Below are positions 1 to 10,602 of a stretch of DNA of 64,000 bases, in pieces. Below the pieces are notes generated by a model that was not told the DNA's origin, made no database searches, and saw nothing but the letters and a program-made list of their open reading frames with translations. The first letter of the stretch is position 1; each line of letters starts with the position of its first letter. The DNA is from Cryptomeria japonica (lineage: Eukaryota > Streptophyta > Pinopsida > Cupressales > Cupressaceae): assembly GCF_030272615.1 (NCBI RefSeq), contig NC_081406.1:240920422-240984421 (forward strand), given 5' to 3'. A program made the translations under genes and the position numbers.

Positions 1-2636
1 AAACTATCAAACTATGAGCCTCAGGTCAAACCGGCATGGTGGCGAGATACTGAACACTGCGATTTCCACCAAGGGAGAGGACACAAGACAAGTAATTGTC
101 ATCGATTGAAAGATCTTATTTAGGATCTTATTGACCGAGGAGAAATTTAAATAGCAGGACATGACCCAAAAACAACAAATAATGATCATCTGATGTTCAA
201 AAATCCACTTCCATCACAAGATCAAAGGCGTCCTTCCACTTCCAGGCGAGACACTGAAACCACGGATTATACACAGGTTGTGTATAATTACACTGTAAAT
301 CACCTGTATGATGCCAATGAACAAGTTGCAACAATAACCTTCAAAAATCCCAACTCAAATTGCAATGTTGTTACACGTCGCAACAGAGTTACCATAAAGG
401 CAGCTCCACAAAGCACCACCTCCATCCCAAAGCAGTACAATCTTGTGGAACAATTAGATAAGACGCCTGTGCTCATATCCATTTTAGAGCTATTGCGTCT
501 ATCGCCCTCTCATAAAACTATCTTGGATCAAGCACTCCAAGAGGCATCAGTCCCTGCAAATCTGAATACAGACCAATTTCAAGCCATGGTTGGAAGTCTA
601 AAGTCATCACCTTGTCTCACTTTTTACGAAAGTGACAACTCTTCCTTCCAGCAACCTCATAACGCCTCACTCCACATCGAAAGATTTATTAACCAGCATA
701 GGATCAAGCGAGTCTTGATTGATAATGGAGCAGGCCTAAATATCTGTACACTACAATTGGTCACAGCATTGGGATATGCAATAGAATCAGTGGATCCTTG
801 TAAGAATATCACAATCAAAGCCTATGACAATGCGGAGCGTTCATCCAAAGGAGTTGTGGTACTCCCATTCCGAGTGGGCCTCATGGTAAAGCACATCATC
901 TCTCAGGTTTTGGACCTTCCTTTGCCATACAATCTACTGTTAGGGAGACCTTGGATACATGCCATGCAAGCCGTTCCATCTACCTACCATCAATGTATCA
1001 AGTTCCCACATAACAGTGCAGAGATCATAATCTTGGGCGATGCAAATCCCTTTGCATATTGCCATAATATTAGCCATCAACTAGAGATTACTGTTCCTAA
1101 TAATAGAGAAGCCATTCCCTCCACATCATATATAAGTCCCGCCTCTCTTGCCAGTTCGAACACCACTATACCAAAGCAAGAAAAGCTTAAAATGAAGATA
1201 GCAGAGGAAGGTCCTGGGGAATACAACTTGAGTCAACTCTTTTGTGTGGGACAAATGCCCACTTCTCCTAGAACACATGGTAAACCACATCAGTTACTCC
1301 AGCAACCACTAAACACGCCTACATGTGCTTTGATGCCTTTCATCCTTGGAAAGAGTCAAGAAGAAGAAACCCAAGATGAGGACTTAGCGGAATGGATCTA
1401 TAAAGATCCCATCACCACTGATATAACGCAAGCTACACTTCCTACAGATCAGTATGGCAAAGGTCTCCTCATTATGCAAAGAATGGGGTATGATGGTCAG
1501 AGTGCTTTGGGATATTGCAAACAAGGACGACATGAACCACTGCTCCCGGAATTAAAGCCCAAAGGTAATACAGGCCTAGGCTTTGAAAAAGAGATCTTTC
1601 CTAAGCTCAGATTCAAAGGAAAACCCAACAAACCATTATGTCAGCCTACTGCAAAAAGGACACCTTTCATTATCAAATCAGCCTCAAGCACCATCCCAAC
1701 TACCCCACCGAAGCTCAAAATTCCAACACCACCGTCTACAATACCAATCATCCCACCAATCGAACTCGTAATCCCATCAGCAGCACCATTAGCAGCAACA
1801 ACTATATCAGAACCCGTAGCAGCATCTATAGCACCAGCAGTTCCAACAGAAGCAACTGAGTCAATATTATCAATACTCCGTGTACCAGATTCCTTGATCC
1901 CCATCAATCTTCCTGCAGCACCGATTACTACAAAGGTACATCAACCAATCACACCTACAGTATTTAACTCAAAAGACATCCCAGTATGGTATAGTAATCG
2001 GATGCTGGAAAGTGACTCAGAGACCGACTCACATGAGTGGGAATTTGATTCTGTACAACTTAACACTTCAGATGAGGAAGATGCACCACTACCTCTACAA
2101 CGCAAAGACATCCCTGTTTACGGAGAAGCACAGATAAAGACCACTTGGGTTCCTGAACTGGAAACATCTTCCGTAGACCCTACGTCTCATCCTATGCCTG
2201 ATTCTGACAGGGAGAGTACCATCAATGACCTTCACCATAACGTCTTAACCCTCACTGATACATCTAACGCACTTAACCTAATCGATGAAGTAATGCCCAT
2301 TATCCACTCTGAACTCATCGAATGGAACCAACCAAATCCCTCATGTCTTGACTTCTTCCAAAATGATGAGGCCATCATTGACTTTTTGGAATTAAGGGAT
2401 AACCTACCAAGCGGGGATCACAAAGATGGATTCGCCATTGAACTTAATAGTGCAGCATACTTCAGGGTGGATGCCAAACCTTTCAGCTGCAAAAATATAA
2501 CAATAAAACATGGATCTTCCAGTGAAAACCACACTATGGCACTGTTTGATCCAACAAAAGTAAAAAGAAAGAGCATATCCAATGGTGAAAACCTCTCTGA
2601 GGCCCCTAAGGATGAAGGGTTTGACATTCTCCCTAC
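1..2636 (+). pseudogene. Element A Gag C-terminus, protease and G-patch region (interrupted polyprotein)
   Basis: Frame 1 reads from base 1, with stops at 121-123 (TAG) and 148-150 (TAA), then is open to the nested insertion. Bases 58-120 encode a Gag zinc-knuckle-like segment (C, H, H, C spacing as in Tat Gag, followed by an LKDLI helix). The retropepsin catalytic motif LIDNGAG lies near base 715, and LLGRPWIH follows near 940. A G-patch (GKGLLIMQRMGYDG ... GLGF) lies at about 1447-1594. A Pro/Ala/Thr-rich linker of about 100 residues and an acidic stretch follow. The ORF is cut at 2636, where element B begins; the frame resumes after 15376 on the far side. The ATG at 193 is internal and not a real start. 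Confidence 0.85.
2632..2636. repeat. Left target-site duplication of element B (CCTAC)
   Basis: CCTAC directly precedes the TG of the element B 5' LTR. CCTGC directly follows the CA of its 3' LTR at 15372-15376. Five bases is the usual Ty3/gypsy duplication length, and the one difference is a transition. Removing element B and one copy keeps element A in frame. Confidence 0.85.
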
Positions 2637-4264
2637 TGTAGCATCGTAAATTGTACGCACTCGCTAGGGTGATACAATTTCGCACCTAGTTTAGCACCCG
2701 CCTTAGTGCGTTTTGCATTCTGCATTGCATTTCTCCTTAAGCACTTAATTAATCAAATTAATTAGGTCTAAGGCCCTATTTCATCATTTTCTACATCACA
2801 AAGTTGGGCCCTTTCACTAAAGCGCGCCCTTCGCATTTTATTCTTCCAATACACCACTTAATCAAAAACCCTAATTAAGTCCTATTTTGAACTTGGGGGC
2901 TTGGTTTCGGGGTCTAAACATCTCGAAATCACCTGTAACTTTGGGATTCTCTCTAAAATCATCATATCCGACGGCCCTGAAAATTTGGTGAAAAGTTGTC
3001 GGGACCATGGCGCCCGTGCAACATGGTCCCGGACATTTTTCCCGAAATTTTGGGAGCACGATCCAATCATAAAATAAAGCTTAACCCCAAGAAATTGGCG
3101 GGATATTCAATCTCTAGGTCGGCCAAAATACGAATTTACGACCTAGGGTTTCATACATAAAAGCTCTCTTTCCTCATTTGAAGGGATCGGATTTTTGTTT
3201 CCAGGAACTTCATATGCAGCAAAAGAGCAGATCTTTGAGGACTTCAACAACACTCAACATCATTCTATCAAGCATCTATCAAATTCATTCATTCATCCAA
3301 TTAGGGCTTGGAAGACATTGAAGAACAATAGGAGATTACCGACTGAAGATTGGCTTGTACTCCCCCCTTGAGGGTTGGGTATGATTTCATATTGTTTTCA
3401 TGTCCTTACATAAGCTTTGATATATCATTTATTCATGCTTTAGATCACATTGCATCTTGATTTAGAGCATTTGCATTATCATTTACAAGCAATTAGGGTT
3501 TACTTTCTAGGTTGCTCTAGTTTGCTTTCTTGCATTTTGGACCTTGCACACACACTAGGTCTACACACACAATACATTTTACAAAACAACTTGGCTATTC
3601 ATGGAGGTGGAAATCACCAAAGCGGGGGTTTGACTAAGGCAAAACCCTATATAGCCGCCCTTCCCCCTTTTTAGATATTATTGCAGGTTTCGAGATTCGG
3701 ACGACGCCGTAGGACACAGATCCGGAAAGAGGAGACTGAGACAGAACTCTGTGTGCAATTGCAGCTCAGAAGACTGGGACAGGGGCGCTGGGCGCCCTGG
3801 TCCCTGGGACAGAGGCGCTGGGCGCCCTGGTCCTCCGGACAGACAGCTTTCCGACAGTTTCTAGACAGTGTTTCAGGGTGCAAAACAGTGGTTTCCAGTG
3901 CAGTTTTCAGGACAGTGGCACCCACGCCCCTGTCCCGAACATTTTCAGTCTGATTTTGACTCTGGGTACATATCTGCATTCTTATTTTATCCTTACATTT
4001 ACAGCTATTCATTGCTTAATCTCAATTCTGCAAACTTGTTACTAGTTCATACTTACATTTTGAGGTTAGGGTTTGAACTTGTATCATTTTAGCTTTCAAT
4101 TTCAACAAGGGAATAGAAATCCTAATAGATATCCCGTGGCTCTCTCTTTCACCAAAAGAAGTAGCCAACCGTGCGATATCTCTAGGCTCTTTCGTATTCC
4201 GTAATGTGTGTCAAAAGGTAGGATTAGGGCACGATTAACCTAGTCTCGCTTTTTCCCCTACACA
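2637..4264 (+). repeat. Element B 5' LTR
   Basis: It begins TGTAGC and ends CTACACA, and is the same length as the copy at 13744-15371. It has a TATA box at 3648-3653, and GGCGCC-containing direct repeats at about 3003-3035 and 3775-3840. Short ORFs in it, such as those at 3450-3674 and 3671-4012, are present in both LTRs and have no protein-like features, so I do not call them genes. Confidence 0.95.
3648..3653 (+). promoter_or_regulatory. TATA box of element B 5' LTR
   Basis: CCCTATATAGCCGCC is a good plant TATA context inside the LTR. It would place the transcript start near 3680, leaving about 585 bp of R-U5 before the primer site. The same sequence is at 14755-14760 in the 3' LTR. Confidence 0.6.
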
Positions 4265-4267
4265 TTT

Positions 4268-4285
4268 TGGTGAACCCGACGTGAA
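4268..4285 (+). other. Primer-binding site of element B, matching tRNA-Trp
   Basis: TGGTGAACCCGACGTGAA starts three bases after the LTR. Its reverse complement ends in GGGTTCACCA and, from memory of plant tRNA-Trp (CCA), matches the terminal 18 bases including CCA. The tRNA identity is recalled, not searched. Confidence 0.75.
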
Positions 4286-4432
4286 ACTATCATTGCTTCC
4301 TCTTGCATTGCATTTGTTAGATCTAGATTTAGTGTGTTTTTTTTTCATTTCATTAAAAGAGAAAAAGAAAAAAAAAAAGAGAACTTGTGTTTCTTTGCAT
4401 TGTGTGTTTCAATTTTATGCAATCTTTTCAAA

Positions 4433-5521
4433 ATGTCAGATTTTTATTTGCAAAATGTTCATGCATTTGATGATTATTATGAGTATAGCCAAGATGAATT
4501 AGATGAAGCCTTAGATGAGTTTTTAAACCCTAAGGATGCTAAACCTTCATTTTACCAAAAACTCATAAACCTTGTTACTATGCCATTTAGGTGTGATGAG
4601 AAAGATATGACGAATGATTCCTCTCAAGGATACATTCCTATCCACTCTTCCCCTGAATCTAGTAACATGGTTGTTTTCAATAATCCCCTCTATGAGGAGA
4701 TGTCTCCTTTTGAATCAAAAGACAAACCTTTTAACCGATATGATCATGCTTTGTTGGATGATGCCCTTGATGACTTTGTGGCTTTGTCGAAACCTATAAA
4801 CAAAAACAAGACCTCTAAATTGGTTAACATGATAAATTTGAATGAATATAACAAACCTCTCTTTGAAGTCCAAGGTGCTTATCCTTTTCCCACCTTTCAA
4901 ATTCCTAAGACTCCTCTCCTTACTGTCCAAGGGAGGTATGATCATGATTCCTTTTGTACTCCGAATAAACCAATCATCACCGTACAAGGAAGAAAATCTA
5001 TAAGTCCTTACAATTATGCTAAGCAAATAACTAGACAGAGTTATCATGCGGTTGCCCATACCTATCATACCAGAAATAATAGGCAACCTAATCCTCCTCC
5101 TGTTGTTCCAGTCTCTCTTCCTAATCCTCAACCAATTCTTCCTCAAGCTCCCCATATTTTGCAAGTTATGGGTAAGGAATATGATCTCATAGAACAGCTT
5201 AAAGCTACCCCTGCTAAGATATCCCTTTGGGATTTGATTCAAACTTCTTCCACTTATCATGGAATGTTACAAGATGCCTTGAAAGATTTGAATGTTCCTC
5301 CACCGAATACATCTAGTAATATAGCATCTTTTGTTAACTCTGTGATGAATCCTAAACCTCAAATTGTGTTTACGCAAGATGAGTTGCCTACTAGTGAAGT
5401 CCAACAAAAATATGATCCCTTGATGATTGTGGTTGTCATGAAAGACACTGCTATAAGACGAACACTAGTAGATAATGGCTCTGGCCTTAATGTGTGTAGC
5501 ATCAATTTATGCATAAGATGA
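4433..5521 (+). pseudogene. Element B Gag-position protein and N-terminal half of protease
   Basis: I start at the ATG at 4433, about 150 bp after the primer site; the frame is open further upstream but without a better ATG. The protein (about 362 residues) has acidic repeats of the type DELDEALDEFLNP and HALLDDALDDFVAL, and a proline-rich linker. A YDLIEQLKATPAKISLWDL helix region, also present in element A just before protease, leads into the aspartic protease motif LVDNGSGLNVC near 5467. I see no capsid domain and no Cys/His zinc knuckle, unlike element A. The frame stops at 5519-5521 just after the protease active site and continues one frame over from about 5509, so a single-base indel probably breaks the polyprotein here. 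Confidence 0.75.
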
Positions 5522-7953
5522 ATGTGGATACATCTCTTATGGAGCCTGACTCTCGTTCCATTCGTGGCTTTGACAATGTGGCTAAGACTTCATTGGGTAT
5601 CATCACCTTACCTCTCACAGTGGGACCTGTTACTTTGCCTACTCTTATCCATGTTATGCTGGGAAATTTAACATACAACTTGTTATTAGGGAGGCCTTGG
5701 ATCCACAGCATGCAAGCTGTCCCCTCTACATTGCATAGACAAGTTAAATTCATCTATAACAATAAGACATATACTTTGATGGGAGATTCTAATTTTCAAG
5801 CATGTCTACAAACATCTAAAGGAGATTCTTCTAAGCCATCCTCGTCTAATGATGACTCTTTAAACAAGAAACCTATTGATGAGTCTTCGTTTCCCGAGGA
5901 TCAAAATCCTTGGGATGAATCTGGAATTCCTAAGGAAGATCCTTCTCGGATTGACATTACACAAAAAAAGGATTTTGATCCTGAGAAGGTTCTCGTAGAA
6001 GATGATTGGGGATCTCTTGATTTTAATCCTACCTTTGTGGGTGAATATAGGATTCCTTCTAGAGAGCTTAAAGTTGAAAAGAAGGAAGAAACTGAAAATC
6101 ACAAAGTTGAAAAGAAGGAAGAAACTAAAAATCAATCAACCCTGCCTGAGGCTATGAGTAATAACTTTGTGGCCGCTTCTCAAACTTCCTCTTCTCACAT
6201 CTATAACTATGAAGAGTTTGATTCTTTGTCTTATGAAAAACCACCTTCTTTTCCTGAAATGGCTGATCGCTATGGTCGTGGTTTTCGCATTTTTGCTAAG
6301 CATGGGTATCATGGAAAAGGTTGTGGTGCTAATGAACAAGGGATTAGAGTTCCTCTAGAGACTAATTTTCATAATTATGCCTTTGGACTTGGTTATAATC
6401 CCTGCAGACATACTAAAGCCTCTAAAAGACCATGCATTAGTGTTAATACTATCTCTACATCTTTATCAATACAACACCCTGAGTATATTGATGAGGGTTT
6501 TTTGGATGATTGTGCTCTGGATATCTTCCCTACTGACGATGCTTTAGCTGAGTTCTTGGGAGCCTATGACACTCTTCCTCGTTATCATCACAATAGGGGT
6601 CTCCCTTATTGTTTGAACACTGAAGCTTATTTTGGAAAAGAGATTGATAATGATAAGATTGTGAAAGAATTCCCTCAGTTAAAGGATACTCCTCAACAAA
6701 GTAACCTCCTCATAAGTGATACCCTTGATGTTAAGATGGATCCTTGCAACAAAGAAAAAATCATTAAAATTGGAAAATGTTTGGATGAAGAAGAACAGAA
6801 ACAATATGAAGAGCTATTGCATGAATTCCCTGAGATCTTTGCTTGGGCATATTCTGACATGCCTGGTATAGATCCTAAGATTGTTACTCATAATATTGTC
6901 CTAGTTCCTGATGCTAAGCCTGTGAAACAAAAGATTCAAAAAATGAATCCTAAGATAGCTCTGCTTGTTAAAGCTGAGATTGAAAAATTATTAGAGGCTG
7001 GATTTATCTGCCCTATTGACTATTCCCCCTGGATTTCAAACATTGTCGCTGTGGCTAAACCAGATAACAAAATAAGGATGTGTACTGACTTTCGGGATCT
7101 AAATAAGGCTTCTTTAAAAGATGATTTCCCTCTTCCAAACATTGACATGATAGTTGATTCTACGGCAGGACATGCCTTGTTATCCTTCATGGATGGTTTT
7201 TCAGGCTATAATCAAATTTTCATAAACCCTCAAGATCAATTCAAAACCGCTTTCACCACTCCTTGGGGTACATTTTGTTGGATAATGATGCCTTTTGGAC
7301 TAAAAAACGCCGGTGCAACTTATCAACGAGCGATGACCCTTATCTTTCATGATTATATGCATAAGATTTTAGAGGATTATGTTGATGATATTTTGGCTAA
7401 ATCCTTTCTTCGCATGGATCATGTTAAAGTCCTTCGTCAAATTTTTGAAAGAATTCGTAAATATCACATGCGCTTGAATCCCCGAAAATGTGTTTTTGGT
7501 GTGGATAGTGGAAAACTATTAGGGTTCATAGTTTCGCATCGTGGGATTGAGGTGGATACTAAGAAAATAGATGCTATTGTTAACATGCCACCTCCTCGAA
7601 ATGTATCTCAACTTAAAAGCTTACAAGGAAAGATTCAAGCTATTCGTAGGTTTGTGTCTCAACTTGCGGATCGTACCTTTCCTTTTACTCAACTTCTTAA
7701 AAAGGATATCACTTTTCAGTGGAATGAGGATTGTCAACAAGCATTTGAAGATTTAAAAGTGTATTTAGCTAGTCCTCCTATTCTTCAACCTGCCGAACCT
7801 TCTAAACCCTTTATCCTGTATACAGCTGCTTCTTCTCATGCTCTCGCAGCATTGTTAGCACAACATGATAAAGATGGTAAGGAGTGTCCGGTGTATTACA
7901 TAAGTCGTACTTTACTCGATTATGAGACCCGATATTCTGTGATAGAAAGATAA
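5509..7953 (+). pseudogene. Element B protease C-terminus, G-patch, reverse transcriptase and first RNase H
   Basis: The region runs in this order: rest of retropepsin with LLGRPWIH near 5689; a Lys/Glu-rich linker with a 33-bp duplication; a G-patch at about 6262-6400 (RYGRGFRIFAKHGYHGKG ... FGLGYNP); then reverse transcriptase. RT motifs include CTDFRDLNKAS near 7081, FMDGFSGYNQ near 7189, MPFGLKNAGATYQ near 7288 and the catalytic YVDD near 7378. The connection domain and the RT-linked RNase H (ILYTAASSHALAALLAQHD) follow. A TAA at 7951-7953 ends the ORF in the middle of this RNase H; the same frame continues without a shift. Element A has an alanine near this position, while related elements usually have glutamate, so GAA to TAA is my best guess. 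Confidence 0.9.
6070..6135 (+). repeat. 33-bp tandem duplication in the element B linker
   Basis: Two adjacent 33-bp copies (6070-6102 and 6103-6135) encode two VEKKEET-type segments between protease and G-patch. They differ at two bases, and the frame is preserved. Confidence 0.85.
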
Positions 7954-7956
7954 TGC

Positions 7957-10005
7957 TTGGCCGTGGTGTTTGCGACTCAGAAATTGAGACATTATCTTTT
8001 AAATTCAGAAGTCCATGTCATGGTTAAGTTTGATCCGTTGAAGCATCTTTTCTCTAAAACTGATTTATCAGGACGTCTCGCTAAGTGGGTTATGATGTTA
8101 ACTGAATTTGACCTTAAATTTGTTTCACAAAGAGCAATTAAAGGACAAGCGTTGACCGATCACTTAGTTGAGGCCCCTTCACCCTTCTCCTTCCCTAACC
8201 CTGAGTCCTTTCCTGATGACTTCATTCTTTCTATAGAGGAAGATGAAACTTGGGAGTTATTCTTTGATGGCTCTAAGTGTCGTACGGGATCGGGGGCAGG
8301 TGTTGTTCTGATTTCTCCTACAAAGAAACCTATTCCCTTGTCATATCGTCTAAATTTCCTGTGTACCAATAACATTGCTGAGTATGAGGCTCTTATAGCA
8401 GGAATAAAAGCAGCCCTAGCTCTTAATATAAAACACATACATATCTATGGAGATTCGCAATTGATTATAAGACAAGTAACAGGACTATATCAAGCGAAAC
8501 AGGACAAATTATCACAATATAAAGACCTTGCTATATCTTTATTACAAAATTTTGATTCTTATACCATGGAACCTGTTCCTCGAAAAGATAATCGACATGC
8601 AGATGCAATGGCATGTGTGGCTTCATTAGTATCTTTAGAGGACCCTATGGTTGATCTTAACTTTGTTATTCACAATCTTACTTCTCCAGCTATTGAAGAT
8701 GATTCTAGCTTGGTAACATGTTGTGACTTTGTAGACTCAGATGAATGGTTCTCGCATATTGTAAGATATTTGACCGATGGTACCCTCCCTGATTTTGCTA
8801 ATAGGAACACTAGGGCTAGAATCCGCAAGTTGTCTGCTAGATATATCATCCTTTCTAATGTCCTTTATCGAAGGGGTTATGATGGTCTTCTCCTTCGTTG
8901 TCTTAACAAGTCGGAAATCCCTATTGCCCTTGAAGAGGCACATTCGGGTGCCTGTGGGGGGCACTTTGGGGGCAAATCCCTGGTTCATAGGCTGCTTCGT
9001 ATGGGATACTATTGGCAAACTATGCAGAAGGATTCCTTTTCATTTGTTAAGAAATGTCATCAATGTCAACAACACAATAACCTGATTCATGCTCCTGCCC
9101 AAGAACTTCGCTCTCAAGTAGCTTCTTGGCCCTTCTCCACATGGGGTTTGGATCTTATTGGAAAAATCTCTCCTCCTTCATCTCAAGGACACACCTTCAT
9201 TATAACCGCAACAGATTACTTTACGAAGTGGGTAGAGGCTATTCCCCTTCGCTCTACTACTGCTGAAGTGATTTGTCAATTTCTTCTAGAAAACATTATT
9301 TCTCGATTTGGGATACCTTCCACTATTATATCAGATAATGGAACATCATTTAAGAACAAGGATGTGAAGAAATTCCTCGAGAAGTATCATATCAAACATC
9401 AATTTTCTACACCGTATTACCCTCAGTCAAATGGTCAAGCCAAATCATCTAATAAGATAATTGAGCAAATTCTTCGTAAAACCGTAAATAAGCATGGTAA
9501 GGATTGGAGTAACCAGCTAATCTACGCTCTTTGGGCTTACCGAATGAGTGTACGAATTGCTACGGGAACTACTCCTTATAATCTTGTTTATGGTGCTGAC
9601 GCTATTATGCCCTTAGAGTTAGAAATTCCATCACTTAGGGTTTCTCTTAAAGGTATAGTAGATGATGACTCCTATAGTGAACAACGACTTCAACAGCTTG
9701 AGATGCTTGATGAATAGCGTATAAATGCTCTTGAGCATATTCAAGCGTATCACAAAACTCTACAGCGAAGCTATAATGATAAGGTCATTCAACGTTCCTT
9801 CTCAGTAGGTGATTTAGTCCTTTATGAGAATCAGCGCAATGTGAATGCCTTGCCGGCCGAAAAGGGAAAATTTAGTCCTAATTGGCTTGGACCATATATT
9901 GTCATTGAGGATTATGGATCAGGTGCTTACAAAATAGCGGATGTAGACAGTACACCTCTTAAAGAACCTATCAATGCTATGCACTTGCGTAGATATTATG
10001 CTTAA
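7957..10005 (+). pseudogene. Element B second (archaeal-type) RNase H and integrase
   Basis: The frame continues from the stop at 7951. The second RNase H has LFFDGSKCRTGSGAG near 8260, NNIAEYEAL near 8368, YGDSQLII near 8446 and HADAMA near 8596, which are the four acidic positions expected. Integrase follows: an HHCC zinc-binding domain ending KKCHQCQQ near 9052, the core with LDLIG near 9148 and SDNGTSF near 9331, then the site of the third catalytic residue. That residue is encoded AAA (Lys) at 9442-9444, where element A has Glu (GQAE). A TAG at 9715-9717 precedes the last 95 residues of the integrase C-terminus (FSVGDLVLYEN, LGPYIV), which end at the TAA at 10003-10005. Integration is therefore doubly impaired. 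Confidence 0.9.
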
Positions 10006-10602
10006 ATTCTTCACTTCTTATCTATCTTCTTCAACATTGGATAATATCTTAGTATTTCTTAATTAAAAGCAAAATAGAATTAAATGTTATGATGTTTGAT
10101 CTATATTGCTTCGTTCCTGACAAGTATTTCTTCTTGCTTTATAGTTTGTCTTGAATTCATTAATGTAAATTGTAAAAGGTTTACATTTTCATAATACTAG
10201 CATATTATACAGTGTCTTTATGTGTTAAGTAGAATCGTATCATGTTGTGTTTAAGTTCAAAATTAAATCACATTAGTTGTATGATTCTTAGACTTAATGC
10301 ATATTTCTTCCTTATCATCAATGTTGTACTTGATTAAATATTTTAATTAAGTCACACATGTATCAATTTAATCATGGAGCATTGAGAAATCAATCACATA
10401 GAAATTAAATCCTGAACATACATGTACATTTACCAAATGTATTAGATTTAATCAAAACAAAATATACATTGTTTTAGGCATTAAAGATAACACATTTGAG
10501 ACAAAAACGAGAAGCATGTATATATACATATATATGTGTGGATCGTGTACAAACATAGATCACTATATATCCAAACTGTGATCTCTCTCTTACATCATAC
10601 AA
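10006..10602. other. Element B spacer between integrase and antisense gene
   Basis: AT-rich sequence with no supported ORF. It would be 3' untranslated sequence for both the sense polyprotein and the convergent antisense gene. I see no clear structure beyond short AT alternations near 10519-10540. Confidence 0.6.

Noticed and set aside
3671-4012. 113-residue minus-strand ORF in the element B LTRs (also 14778-15119)
   Set aside because: Present because the LTR is duplicated. Composition follows GGCGCC repeats, with no start context or conserved features.
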